Positions 1 to 4,608 of a DNA stretch of 5,707 nucleotides are shown piece after piece. Source of the DNA: an uncultured Thermomicrobiales bacterium (GTDB lineage: Bacteria; Chloroflexota; Chloroflexia; Thermomicrobiales; Thermomicrobiaceae); assembly GCA_937891245.1 (NCBI GenBank), contig CALAGB010000318.1:1-5707 (forward strand). The letters are read 5' to 3'. Position 1 is the stretch's first letter. Each line of letters opens with the position of its first letter. The notes beneath the pieces are model-generated. The model made no database searches and was not told the DNA's origin. It saw only the letters and a list, made by a program, of their open reading frames with translations. Made by a program: the position numbers and the translations under genes.

Positions 1-271
1 CGGGCAGATCGAGATCGGGATGAAAGCCGGCGCCCACACTCCCCTGCACGCAGTGAACCGGCCACGGCCCGCCGAATTCAGCGAAGTGTTGTGATTGGCG
101 CGGGTGCCAGTCACGCGAGGCGAACACCGGCCGTCCCAGCGCTCGAAAGCGCACCGCGTAGGCATTGAGCAGCGGCACCACCTGATCGCCTTCGCGAACG
201 GCCAGCGCTCCACCCGGACAAAAATCGTTCTGCACATCCACGATCAAAAGCGCTGAGTGCTGAGTTGCCAT
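1..271 (-). CDS. pncA: Nicotinamidase (isochorismatase-like hydrolase), N-terminal 90 residues; 3' end outside window
   Basis: Nicotinamidase hydrolyses nicotinamide to nicotinate and ammonia in the cytoplasm, feeding the Preiss-Handler route of NAD salvage. The fragment opens with the family signature LLIVDVQNDFCPGG (residues 8-21), in which Asp12 is the expected catalytic aspartate. ASRDWHP (51-57) and His62 follow, then WPVHCVQGSVGAGFHPDL (70-87). Asp54, His56, His62 and His73 match the four metal ligands known from PncA enzymes. The catalytic Lys and Cys would lie beyond position 1 and cannot be checked. The ATG at 271 is the start because AAAGGA (minus strand, 282-287) stands 10 bases upstream and the conserved first strand begins at residue 7. 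The gene lies 189 bases downstream of the PAP2 gene on the same strand, with a hairpin between them, so co-transcription is uncertain. Nicotinamidase is much more likely than another isochorismatase-family member because the DWHP and WPVHC blocks are both intact. Confidence 0.93.
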   Translation of the reverse strand, partial: MATQHSALLIVDVQNDFCPGGALAVREGDQVVPLLNAYAVRFRALGRPVFASRDWHPRQSQHFAEFGGPWPVHCVQGSVGAGFHPDLDLP

Positions 272-281
272 CCGTCGACCG

Positions 282-287
282 TCCTTT
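282..287 (-). promoter_or_regulatory. Ribosome binding site of pncA
   Basis: The minus strand reads AAAGGA ten bases before the ATG at 271. The same AAAGGA core, with an 11-base spacer, precedes the neighbouring PAP2 gene, which supports both start choices. Confidence 0.6.
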
Positions 288-397
288 CACGAACTTATCG
301 CCTCACCAACATTATCTCGCGCCGAGACGCACACCGTTTCGATTCTCTACGCTGCCCCGGTTCGCGAAGAACGGTTCCTCGTCGAATGACGCGAAGA

Positions 398-422
398 TGG
401 GAGGGCCGGAAAGACCCTCCCA
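398..422 (-). terminator. Stem-loop between the PAP2 gene and pncA, possible terminator
   Basis: TGGGAGGG (398-405) and CCCTCCCA (415-422) form a perfect 8-bp stem around a 9-base loop. It begins 39 bases after the stop codon of the PAP2 gene and about 127 bases before the pncA start, where a transcription terminator would be expected. On the minus strand the stem is followed by ATCTTCGCG rather than a run of T, so it is not a classical intrinsic terminator. It may instead attenuate read-through or protect the 3' end of the message. Confidence 0.4.
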
Positions 423-460
423 CGAGCAGCTACGCTGGTGTGTGCGAAAGAAGACAGGGG

Positions 461-1258
461 CTAAATGCTGACCGTTCTGCGCGGCTCGAACTGACGGTCG
501 CGATTGACCTTGGCGCTAACGAAAGCCGTCAAACGCGGCATAATCACGAACGCCGTAATCGTGATGAACGCCCCAGCGATGACGTCAAGAATATAGTGAT
601 TGGCCGTACCGACCACCGAAAGCGCCATCAAGATCGGGTAGACGATACCGACGATCCAGTAGACCAGGCGCCGCCCCACCTGAATCAGGCCGATGCCGGA
701 GAAGAGCGCAAAACCGACATGCAAGCTCGGCATCGCCGCGAACGGGTTATAGAGCATCGAGACGCTCTGCTGATCGTAATTGACCCCGCTATAGAGCTTC
801 AACGTATCGACAAAGCCGGTATACGGAAAGAAGCGCGGCGGTGCCAGCGGAAAGAGAATGTAGATCGTCAGGCCCGTGCCGAGAATCAGCAAGAACGTAT
901 TGCGAATCATCGGATAGCGATCGGAATGGAAGAGATAAACCCAGATCGCGAACGCGATAACCGTCGCCAAATGCGTGTAGGCGTAGATGAAATTGAGAAA
1001 GTGGATGAGGCGCGGCTCGGTCATAAACCACGTCTGCAGTCCGATCTCGTGAAACAGCCCGAGCTTCTGCTCAACATGCATGACTTCGCGCGCATGACCA
1101 AAGGCAACCGCTTCCTTGCCGGCAGCGATCCCACGAGTCACCTCATAGGCCATGAAGAGCGCGACGATCAGACCGATTTCGGCGATTCCGTCGCGCACCC
1201 GCTCGATCGTATTCGTGTTCATGAGCATGTCGACACGCAACCGGCGTGATGTATTCAT
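461..1258 (-). CDS. PAP2-superfamily membrane protein, Aur1/Ipt1-like lipid phosphatase or phosphotransferase
   Basis: This is an integral membrane protein of 265 residues, of the vanadium-haloperoxidase-fold PAP2 class that resembles fungal inositolphosphorylceramide synthase. Members remove or transfer phosphate head groups of lipids through a phospho-histidine intermediate. Six hydrophobic segments are visible near residues 28-40, 84-110, 118-138, 180-192, 198-216 and 223-240. The motifs are LAPPRF (138-143), NPFAAMPSLH (171-180) and GTANHYILD (217-225). His180 (SLH) and His221 with Asp225 (HxxxD) match the catalytic C2 and C3 motifs of the superfamily, so the enzyme looks active. The LAPPR block is typical of the Aur1-like branch rather than of undecaprenyl-diphosphate phosphatases such as PgpB. 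The ATG at 1258 is chosen because AAAGGAG lies 11 bases upstream. A GTG at 1270 is in frame but would overlap that ribosome binding site. The substrate cannot be read from the sequence. The gene is divergent from the recombinase. Confidence 0.87.
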   Translation of the reverse strand: MNTSRRLRVDMLMNTNTIERVRDGIAEIGLIVALFMAYEVTRGIAAGKEAVAFGHAREVMHVEQKLGLFHEIGLQTWFMTEPRLIHFLNFIYAYTHLATVIAFAIWVYLFHSDRYPMIRNTFLLILGTGLTIYILFPLAPPRFFPYTGFVDTLKLYSGVNYDQQSVSMLYNPFAAMPSLHVGFALFSGIGLIQVGRRLVYWIVGIVYPILMALSVVGTANHYILDVIAGAFITITAFVIMPRLTAFVSAKVNRDRQFEPRRTVSI

Positions 1259-1269
1259 CGGCGCGTGCA

Positions 1270-1276
1270 CTCCTTT
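1270..1276 (-). promoter_or_regulatory. Ribosome binding site of the PAP2 gene
   Basis: The minus strand reads AAAGGAG, 11 bases before the ATG at 1258. It overlaps the in-frame GTG at 1268-1270, which argues against that earlier start. Confidence 0.65.
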
Positions 1277-1290
1277 CCCGGCTGGATAGC

Positions 1291-1384
1291 GCTGGCTCGC
1301 GAGTCAGCCGATCTGAAGCGAAACAGAACGAAGCCGATCGGCCTATGAACTCGTGGCCTGGTTGCTCCCTGTCCGACCGGACAG
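1291..1384. repeat. Cluster of palindromes in the divergent intergenic region, PAP2 side
   Basis: Three separate dyads lie upstream of the PAP2 gene. Positions 1291-1308 are an 18-base palindrome, centred on CTCGCGAG, with a single G/T mismatch pair. Positions 1333-1342 are a perfect 10-base palindrome, GCCGATCGGC. Its AGCCGATC part also occurs directly repeated at 1306-1313, 26 bases away. Positions 1369-1384 are CTGTCC-GACC-GGACAG, a 6-bp dyad with a 4-base centre. Their size fits operators for dimeric regulators, but GC-rich DNA produces such dyads by chance, and no regulator gene is adjacent. I see no open reading frame of substance in 1259-1549. Confidence 0.35.
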
Positions 1385-1466
1385 CTAGCGACCCAGCGGT
1401 GATCTCAACCGTGAATACGACGACGCGAATTCAATGCCGTCGTTATCATCCCTAAGTATAGCCTAT

Positions 1467-1482
1467 CCGCGAATTGTCGCGG
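1467..1482. promoter_or_regulatory. Operator-like palindrome overlapping the recombinase -35 element
   Basis: CCGCGA (1467-1472) and TCGCGG (1477-1482) are perfect inverted arms around ATTG. The dyad covers the proposed -35 hexamer at 1474-1479, so a bound protein would block the promoter. It is itself flanked by a second inverted pair, AAGTATA (1454-1460) and TATACTT (1497-1503). It is followed by TTTT, so an RNA read through it could also form a short terminator-like hairpin. Operator, recombinase binding site and minor terminator are all possible. Confidence 0.4.
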
Positions 1483-1502
1483 TTTTCGCCAGGACGTATA
1501 CT
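1474..1502 (+). promoter_or_regulatory. Sigma70-type promoter for the tyrosine recombinase
   Basis: TTGTCG (1474-1479, four of six consensus bases) is separated by exactly 17 bases from TATACT (1497-1502, five of six). Transcription would begin near 1509, giving a leader of about 40 bases before the ATG at 1550. This placement leaves almost no leader for the alternative ATG at 1514 and so favours the later start. Confidence 0.55.
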
Positions 1503-1538
1503 TCGAATCCGTTATGTACGTACACTACCTTAGCCGAG

Positions 1539-1543
1539 CGGAG
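1539..1543 (+). promoter_or_regulatory. Ribosome binding site that sets the recombinase start
   Basis: CGGAG ends six bases before the ATG at 1550. The in-frame ATG at 1514, 12 codons earlier, has no purine-rich sequence in front of it. Confidence 0.6.
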
Positions 1544-1549
1544 TTGACT

Positions 1550-2566
1550 ATGGCCGGTGACCACTCGCTTCCCATCCCGACGATCGCGGCCACGATCAAC
1601 GATTTTTTCGACGATCTTCGGCTCTCACCGCGCAGCAAGAAGACGTATCGTTTCGCGCTGGAGAAGTTCTGCGTCTTTCTCGACACCGGCTTCGGCCTGC
1701 CGGCGACCAGCACACCGGTCACCGAACTGAGCGAAGACCACGTGATCGATTTCATCGCCGCGCTCATGCCGGACGACATACGCTCACCCGAAGAGGTGTC
1801 GCAGATGCGAACGGCACAGACCAATCTAGCGGCAATACGCAAGTTTTATTCCTATTTGGCCTCGTACGATCTGCATCCGACGCTGTCGACCGAAAAGCTG
1901 CGCACACGCATCGCCGCCATGATGCCGCGCTTTACCCCACCGCCGCCCGACGTCCGCACCAGCGATCTCGATCAAATCGTGGAGTTCGTGCGGAACATGC
2001 CCCGCGACACGAACGCCGATAAAGAACTTCGTCGCCTCAAAATTCAGGCGATGATCCTCTTCCTCTATCGCACCGGCGTACGCGTCTCAGAGCTCTGCGC
2101 CGTGCGACGTCGCGATATTGATCTGGAAACGGGTGCGGCGCATGTCTATCGCGCCAAAGGCGGCAAGAGCCGAACCGTGCACTTCGATTCGGAAACGGCT
2201 CACGCCCTGGTGCGCTACTGGTCGGCCCGTGGCGATGCCGGCCGTGGTATCGGCGCATTGCCCGTCTTCAGCGGGCGCGATCGGGTCGGAACGCCCGGCG
2301 CGGCCATCAGCCCGCGCACGGTCGAACACATCGTCGGCGAACTCTGCACCCTGGCCGGCATCGAAAATCCGATCACGCCGCACTCATTCCGGCACGGCCT
2401 CGCGACCGAAATGGTCCGTCGGCGGGTACGCGAATCCACGGTCCAGACGATCCTCGGCCACGCCTCGCCAATCACAACGCGCATCTACGTACACAAAGTC
2501 GCGTTGGAAGTCGCCGAGGAATACCAGGACGCCTTCGGCGAATATCAACGCCCAGCTGGTTCGTAA
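1550..2566 (+). CDS. Tyrosine recombinase / site-specific integrase, XerC/D-like
   Basis: The protein has 338 residues and carries out strand exchange between short DNA sites through a 3'-phosphotyrosine intermediate. An N-terminal SAM-like core-binding domain spans roughly residues 8-125 (TYRFALEKFCVFL near 32-44 is typical). The catalytic domain spans about 137-338. All active-site residues are present: Arg178 in TGVRVSEL, Lys203 in RAKGGKSR, His278 and Arg281 in TPHSFRHG, His304 in ILGHAS and nucleophile Tyr313 in TTRIYVHK. Length and motif spacing resemble XerC/XerD and small integron- or phage-type integrases, and there is no N-terminal arm-binding domain as in lambda Int. The gene is the only one on the plus strand, with its own promoter. 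No excisionase, second recombinase, tRNA or attachment-site pair is visible beside it. It could be a housekeeping Xer protein, but its isolation and the neighbouring repeat make an orphan element integrase equally possible. Confidence 0.93.
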   Translation: MAGDHSLPIPTIAATINDFFDDLRLSPRSKKTYRFALEKFCVFLDTGFGLPATSTPVTELSEDHVIDFIAALMPDDIRSPEEVSQMRTAQTNLAAIRKFYSYLASYDLHPTLSTEKLRTRIAAMMPRFTPPPPDVRTSDLDQIVEFVRNMPRDTNADKELRRLKIQAMILFLYRTGVRVSELCAVRRRDIDLETGAAHVYRAKGGKSRTVHFDSETAHALVRYWSARGDAGRGIGALPVFSGRDRVGTPGAAISPRTVEHIVGELCTLAGIENPITPHSFRHGLATEMVRRRVRESTVQTILGHASPITTRIYVHKVALEVAEEYQDAFGEYQRPAGS

Positions 2567-2613
2567 GAACACCCGATTGTCGGACGATTCCCTCCCATGT
2601 CGAAGGCTCCCCA

Positions 2614-2627
2614 ATTGTCATCCTGAG
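2614..2627 (+). repeat. TGTCATCCTGAG-type dispersed repeat, left half
   Basis: ATTGTCATCCTGAG begins a motif that recurs at 4577-4588 and, inverted, at 4597-4608 in this window. From memory, TGTCATCCTGAG followed by a GCGAAGGATCT-like segment is a widespread intergenic repeat in several bacterial phyla. Here the expected right half is displaced to 2785-2805 (CTGAGCCGCCGCGAAGGATCT), beyond the inserted segment. Confidence 0.5.
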
Positions 2628-2786
2628 TACTCTGACCAACGTGCTGTATCTGGTAGGGGCAGCTCCCCGTGGCTGCCCCGGTGACCAACCGATCGGCTCG
2701 ATGGCGCGCGACCCGGGCAGCCACGGGGGGCTGCCCCTACCGACGAACAGCTCGGACACCCGACCATACATGATGGGTCGAGTACT
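2625..2786. mobile_element. MITE-like nested inverted-repeat element with GAGTACT flanks
   Basis: GAGTACT occurs at 2625-2631 and again at 2780-2786, in the same orientation, flanking 148 bases. The ends are also inverted: AGTACTCTGACC on the left corresponds to AGTACTCGACCC read from the right on the opposite strand. The middle holds a long inverted repeat (2652-2741). No transposase is encoded, so if mobile it would depend on an enzyme elsewhere. The palindromic nature of AGTACT means the 7-base direct repeat could be either a target duplication or part of the terminal inverted repeat. It lies between convergent genes, a usual place for such elements. Confidence 0.5.
2652..2741. repeat. Long inverted repeat, 27-base arms with one mismatch
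   Basis: Arm 2652-2678 (starting GGTAGGGGCAGC) and arm 2715-2741 (ending GCTGCCCCTACC) are complementary at 26 of 27 positions, and the exception is a G-T pair that still forms in RNA. After a C/C mismatch the stem continues for three more pairs (2680-2682 with 2711-2713). The loop of 28 bases contains CCGATCGG. A transcript from either convergent gene would fold into a very stable hairpin here, so the repeat may also serve as a two-way transcription or decay barrier. Confidence 0.85.
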
Positions 2787-2808
2787 GAGCCGCCGCGAAG
2801 GATCTCTT
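2785..2808 (+). repeat. Dispersed repeat, right half (GCGAAGGATCT segment)
   Basis: CTGAGCCGCCGCGAAGGATC resumes the repeat whose left half ends at 2627. Joining the two at a shared CTGAG or GAGTACT restores one continuous repeat unit, which is the basis for calling the material between them an insertion. Confidence 0.4.
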
Positions 2809-2846
2809 CCCCGCGTCCCATCCACGTGATTGCCGTGGCACATCAC

Positions 2847-2884
2847 AGGGCCCCGCTTGCGGGTATCCCTCGCGGCGGCCGAGG
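2847..2884. other. Compound hairpin downstream of the receiver-like gene
   Basis: AGGG (2847-2850) pairs with CCCT (2867-2870), enclosing CCCG-CTTG-CGGG (2852-2863). An overlapping stem CCTCG/CGAGG uses 2868-2872 and 2880-2884. The two stems compete for 2868-2870. They sit 48 to 85 bases after the stop of the minus-strand gene but lack a T-run, so a terminator role is only possible. Confidence 0.3.
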
Positions 2885-2931
2885 AAAACAAGGGACGGGA
2901 AGCGGACCGTTGGTAGGCCGTCGAGGAGGGA

Positions 2932-3297
2932 TTAATTGGTGGCTGGATGCTCGGCATACCGTCGGATCATGGCGGCCGCCTGCGCGTGGAAGAGGCTGTT
3001 GGCCATGACGCGGGTGATGCCGGCCGCCTTGGCCGCCTGGAGCGCCGCGACATCTTTGTGCGGGCCAAAGGCGATCACCGGCACATCGGGAGCGTGCCAG
3101 TCATTCCAGTCAACTCCGACGCTCAGATCGATGACGCCGAGCGCGACGCTCTCGTCGCAGCAGGCTTCGATGAAGTCCGCCTGCATCTTCACGACGCGTG
3201 ACTGAAAGCCGGCTCGCCGCACTTCGTTTCCGAGCTTGACCGAGAAAAACAGATCCTTCACCAGCGCGACAACGACCGGGGCGGCGTCCTGTTCCAT
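2932..3297 (-). CDS. Small stand-alone receiver-like (CheY-fold) protein, degenerate
   Basis: This predicted cytoplasmic protein of 121 residues has no output domain. Alternating strands and helices match a response-regulator receiver: a first strand VVVALVKDLFF (8-18), a third strand ending ALGVIDL (52-58), a fourth PVIAFGPH (73-80) and a fifth ITRVMANSLF (94-103). Asp57 is placed like a phosphoacceptor. The conserved Thr/Ser after the fourth strand is replaced by Gly-Pro, and the Lys after the fifth by Asn100, so ordinary phospho-switching is doubtful. The DLFF, AFGPH and NSLF blocks recall a family of uncharacterised receiver-like proteins that I know only as hypotheticals. The ATG at 3297 is chosen because GAAGGTG (minus strand, 3304-3310) lies six bases upstream. 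The gene begins 43 bases after the URO-D-like gene and is probably co-transcribed with it. Function unknown. Confidence 0.72.
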   Translation of the reverse strand: MEQDAAPVVVALVKDLFFSVKLGNEVRRAGFQSRVVKMQADFIEACCDESVALGVIDLSVGVDWNDWHAPDVPVIAFGPHKDVAALQAAKAAGITRVMANSLFHAQAAAMIRRYAEHPATN

Positions 3298-3303
3298 GCC
3301 ATT

Positions 3304-3310
3304 CACCTTC
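3304..3310 (-). promoter_or_regulatory. Ribosome binding site of the receiver-like gene
   Basis: The minus strand reads GAAGGTG, six bases before the ATG at 3297. It rules out the 33-codon upstream extension, whose Arg/Ser-rich sequence is the URO-D 3' end read in another frame. Confidence 0.55.
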
Positions 3311-3340
3311 GCATTCCTTCGGAACGCCGTCCCAACCGAA

Positions 3341-4300
3341 CTACGGCAACTCCAGCTCGTCGGCGATCTTGCGGGCCGCATGCAGCCACTGCTCATCGGT
3401 GTCGTCCGGTACGGAACAGCCGTTGGCTAGGATAAATTTGCGCCCACCCGTCTGGTGGATCGCATCCTCGGCTTCTTCGCGAATCTTTTCGACTGGACCG
3501 TTCGAGAGCGCACCAAATTCGTGCCAGCCGCCCATCAGGCACTTGCTGGTCAGCGATCGCACTTCGCGCAGGCTCGGCCCGGCCAGGCGATCGCTCCAGC
3601 TCATCACCTGCACCGGATAATCGAGCGTGTCGTCGATGTAGAGGTCCTGATTGCCGTGAACGTGCAGCACGTTGAACCAGCCGTCGCGGTTCCCCTGCAG
3701 GGCGAGGAGATCGTACGGACGGCCAAGCTCGCGATACTGCTCGCGCGTCATCTGCGCCGCGGTGCAGCCCTGAAGCGCGAAATAGACACCATCGGCGCCG
3801 GCGTCGATGCAGTCCTTGATGTGAATGCGCAGGTTTTCCGCGATCGTGGCGATCGCCTCGTGCACAACCGACGGATGCTCCTGCGCATGCTGGATGAAGA
3901 GATCATTCGTCTGGGCGAAATGCATCGCCTCGGAAATCGGGTTGTAGACCGTGACGATGATCGGCACATCGAAACCGACCAGCTCACGGAGCGCCCGCAC
4001 AGCGGTGGCGCGCTGCGTGAAGAAGCGCGACTGATCCTTGTTAAGCGGCTCGAGCAGGCGCCAATCGTTCGGATCGCTGATGCTGCGGCGCGGGAAGGGA
4101 TAGGCGATGTCGGGCATGATCTTGATGAAATCGAGATCGAACTTCTCCAGGAAGAAGCCGAGCGTCGCTTCGGCCATCATCCGACCCGAGCCTTCCGGCT
4201 GAAAATGATGCCAGAAGCAGACCGGAATCCTGTCTACCTCATCACCCTGGACCGCCGCGTAGACACGTTCAAACTTGGTCATCTCGTCCACGATCTGCAC
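3341..4300 (-). CDS. Uroporphyrinogen-decarboxylase-fold protein (URO-D/MtaA-like), not HemE
   Basis: A cytoplasmic TIM-barrel protein of 319 residues from the URO-D superfamily, which includes HemE and the cobalamin or coenzyme-M methyltransferases MtaA, MtbA and CmuA. The N-terminal block GDEVDRIPVCFWHHF (residues 19-33) and the C-terminal GGWHEFGALSNGP (257-269) plus FILANGCSVP (289-298) are family landmarks. HemE's substrate-binding MRQAGR segment is absent, so it is not the haem enzyme. LHVHGN (212-217) stands where MtaA-type enzymes have a zinc-binding His-x-Cys. Here that is His213-x-His215, with Cys295 as the third possible ligand. The start is uncertain. GTG at 4300 has GAAGGGGGG eight bases upstream. 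ATG at 4282 would give 313 residues and begin MTKFERV, as many relatives do. No corrinoid-binding protein or other methyltransferase partner is visible. The gene precedes the receiver-like gene, probably in one operon. Substrate unknown. Confidence 0.85.
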   Translation of the reverse strand: MQIVDEMTKFERVYAAVQGDEVDRIPVCFWHHFQPEGSGRMMAEATLGFFLEKFDLDFIKIMPDIAYPFPRRSISDPNDWRLLEPLNKDQSRFFTQRATAVRALRELVGFDVPIIVTVYNPISEAMHFAQTNDLFIQHAQEHPSVVHEAIATIAENLRIHIKDCIDAGADGVYFALQGCTAAQMTREQYRELGRPYDLLALQGNRDGWFNVLHVHGNQDLYIDDTLDYPVQVMSWSDRLAGPSLREVRSLTSKCLMGGWHEFGALSNGPVEKIREEAEDAIHQTGGRKFILANGCSVPDDTDEQWLHAARKIADELELP

Positions 4301-4308
4301 GGTACGGA

Positions 4309-4317
4309 CCCCCCTTC
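4309..4317 (-). promoter_or_regulatory. Ribosome binding site favouring the GTG start of the URO-D-like gene
   Basis: The minus strand reads GAAGGGGGG, with eight bases between it and the GTG at 4300. The ATG at 4282 has only GGACGAG in front of it. The choice changes the protein by six residues. Confidence 0.4.
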
Positions 4318-4421
4318 GTCGTTCATTGCCATGGGCTACCGTTGAGTTGCGATGCACCGAAATGCGCGAATGGCCGTCTGGCGACCGCGCTGGCATCTTA
4401 GCACAGCGTTTTGTGTGATGC

Positions 4422-4461
4422 GCTTCTGACACCCGGAGCGGGGAGTCCGGGTGTCAGAGGC
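4422..4461. repeat. Strong hairpin, 16-bp stem with 8-base loop
   Basis: Arms 4422-4437 (GCTTCTGACACCCGGA) and 4446-4461 (TCCGGGTGTCAGAGGC) pair along all 16 positions with one G-T wobble, 13 of them consecutive Watson-Crick pairs. The loop is GCGGGGAG. It lies 175 bases downstream of the propeller gene and about 120 bases upstream of the URO-D-like start. No T-run follows on either strand. Either a dispersed REP-type palindrome or a barrier between the two transcripts fits. Confidence 0.75.
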
Positions 4462-4576
4462 CAAAAGGGAGGGAATGGTTAGGGATGGGACGTCGGGCGG
4501 TGGGGACGCCCGCGAGCAATTCAGTGCTCTTCACCCTCTATAACCCTCGGCGACCCGAAAACGTTACACAGCCCCC

Positions 4577-4608
4577 TGTCATCCTGAGGCCGCAGCCTCA
4601 GGATGACA
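4577..4608. repeat. Perfect palindrome built from the TGTCATCCTGAG repeat
   Basis: TGTCATCCTGAGGC (4577-4590) and GCCTCAGGATGACA (4595-4608) are exact inverted copies separated by CGCA, giving a 14-bp stem with a tetraloop. It starts 27 bases after the stop codon of the propeller gene on the minus strand, a position suited to a terminator or mRNA-stabilising hairpin, but no T-run follows. Its arms share 12 bases with the repeat half at 2616-2627, so it also belongs to the dispersed repeat family. Confidence 0.8.

Larger units (their letters stand above)
2567..2931. other. Gene-free region of 365 bases made mostly of repeats and hairpins
   Basis: Between the recombinase stop and the convergent receiver-like gene I find no credible coding sequence. 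The short reading frames here are translations of inverted repeats. The region contains a weak hairpin (CCGA-TTG-TCGG, 2573-2583) just after the recombinase, then the MITE-like element at 2625-2786 with its flanking repeat halves. CCACG/CGTGG (2822-2838) and the compound hairpin at 2847-2884 follow. No clear T-rich intrinsic terminator is present for either convergent gene. Confidence 0.6.

Noticed and set aside
257..1249. 330-codon open frame on the plus strand opposite the PAP2 gene
   Set aside because: Its product is dominated by Arg, Asp, Glu and His without any fold pattern, it is antisense to a gene with catalytic motifs and membrane helices, and it lacks a ribosome binding site.
1454..1503. 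XerCD dif-like site next to the recombinase
   Set aside because: The arms do not resemble the dif consensus and the inner spacing is 4 rather than 6-8 bases. A recombination site remains possible only in the general sense noted in the findings.
1514..1549. Upstream ATG of the recombinase at 1514
   Set aside because: It has no ribosome binding site, lies about five bases after the predicted transcription start, and adds 12 residues before the family's usual N-terminus.
1550..2640. Attachment-site direct repeats flanking the recombinase
   Set aside because: The only shared word found on both sides was ATTGTCG (7 bases), too short to support an att pair.
2118..2684. 188-codon frame overlapping the recombinase in another frame
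   Set aside because: It is Arg/Ser/Pro-rich, runs into the inverted repeat and competes with a complete recombinase catalytic domain.
2472..2957. 161-codon minus-strand frame across the repeat region
   Set aside because: It translates both arms of the inverted repeat and the antisense of the recombinase end, and shows no domain.
3298..3396. 33-codon N-terminal extension of the receiver-like gene
   Set aside because: It overlaps the end of the URO-D-like gene in another frame, is Arg/Ser-rich, and a good ribosome binding site precedes the ATG at 3297.
3455..4345. 296-codon open frame on the plus strand opposite the URO-D-like gene
   Set aside because: It is the antisense shadow of a gene with clear family motifs. 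Its composition is Arg/Glu/Val-rich and it has no recognisable domain.
4301..4432. 44-codon N-terminal extension of the URO-D-like gene
   Set aside because: It begins at a GTG inside the strong hairpin, its sequence is low in order and family proteins start close to the GDEVDR block.
4535..4560. Promoter from TTATAG on the minus strand near 4540
   Set aside because: The hexamer is reasonable, but no -35 element occurs at 16-18 bases, and it lies over 230 bases from the URO-D-like start.
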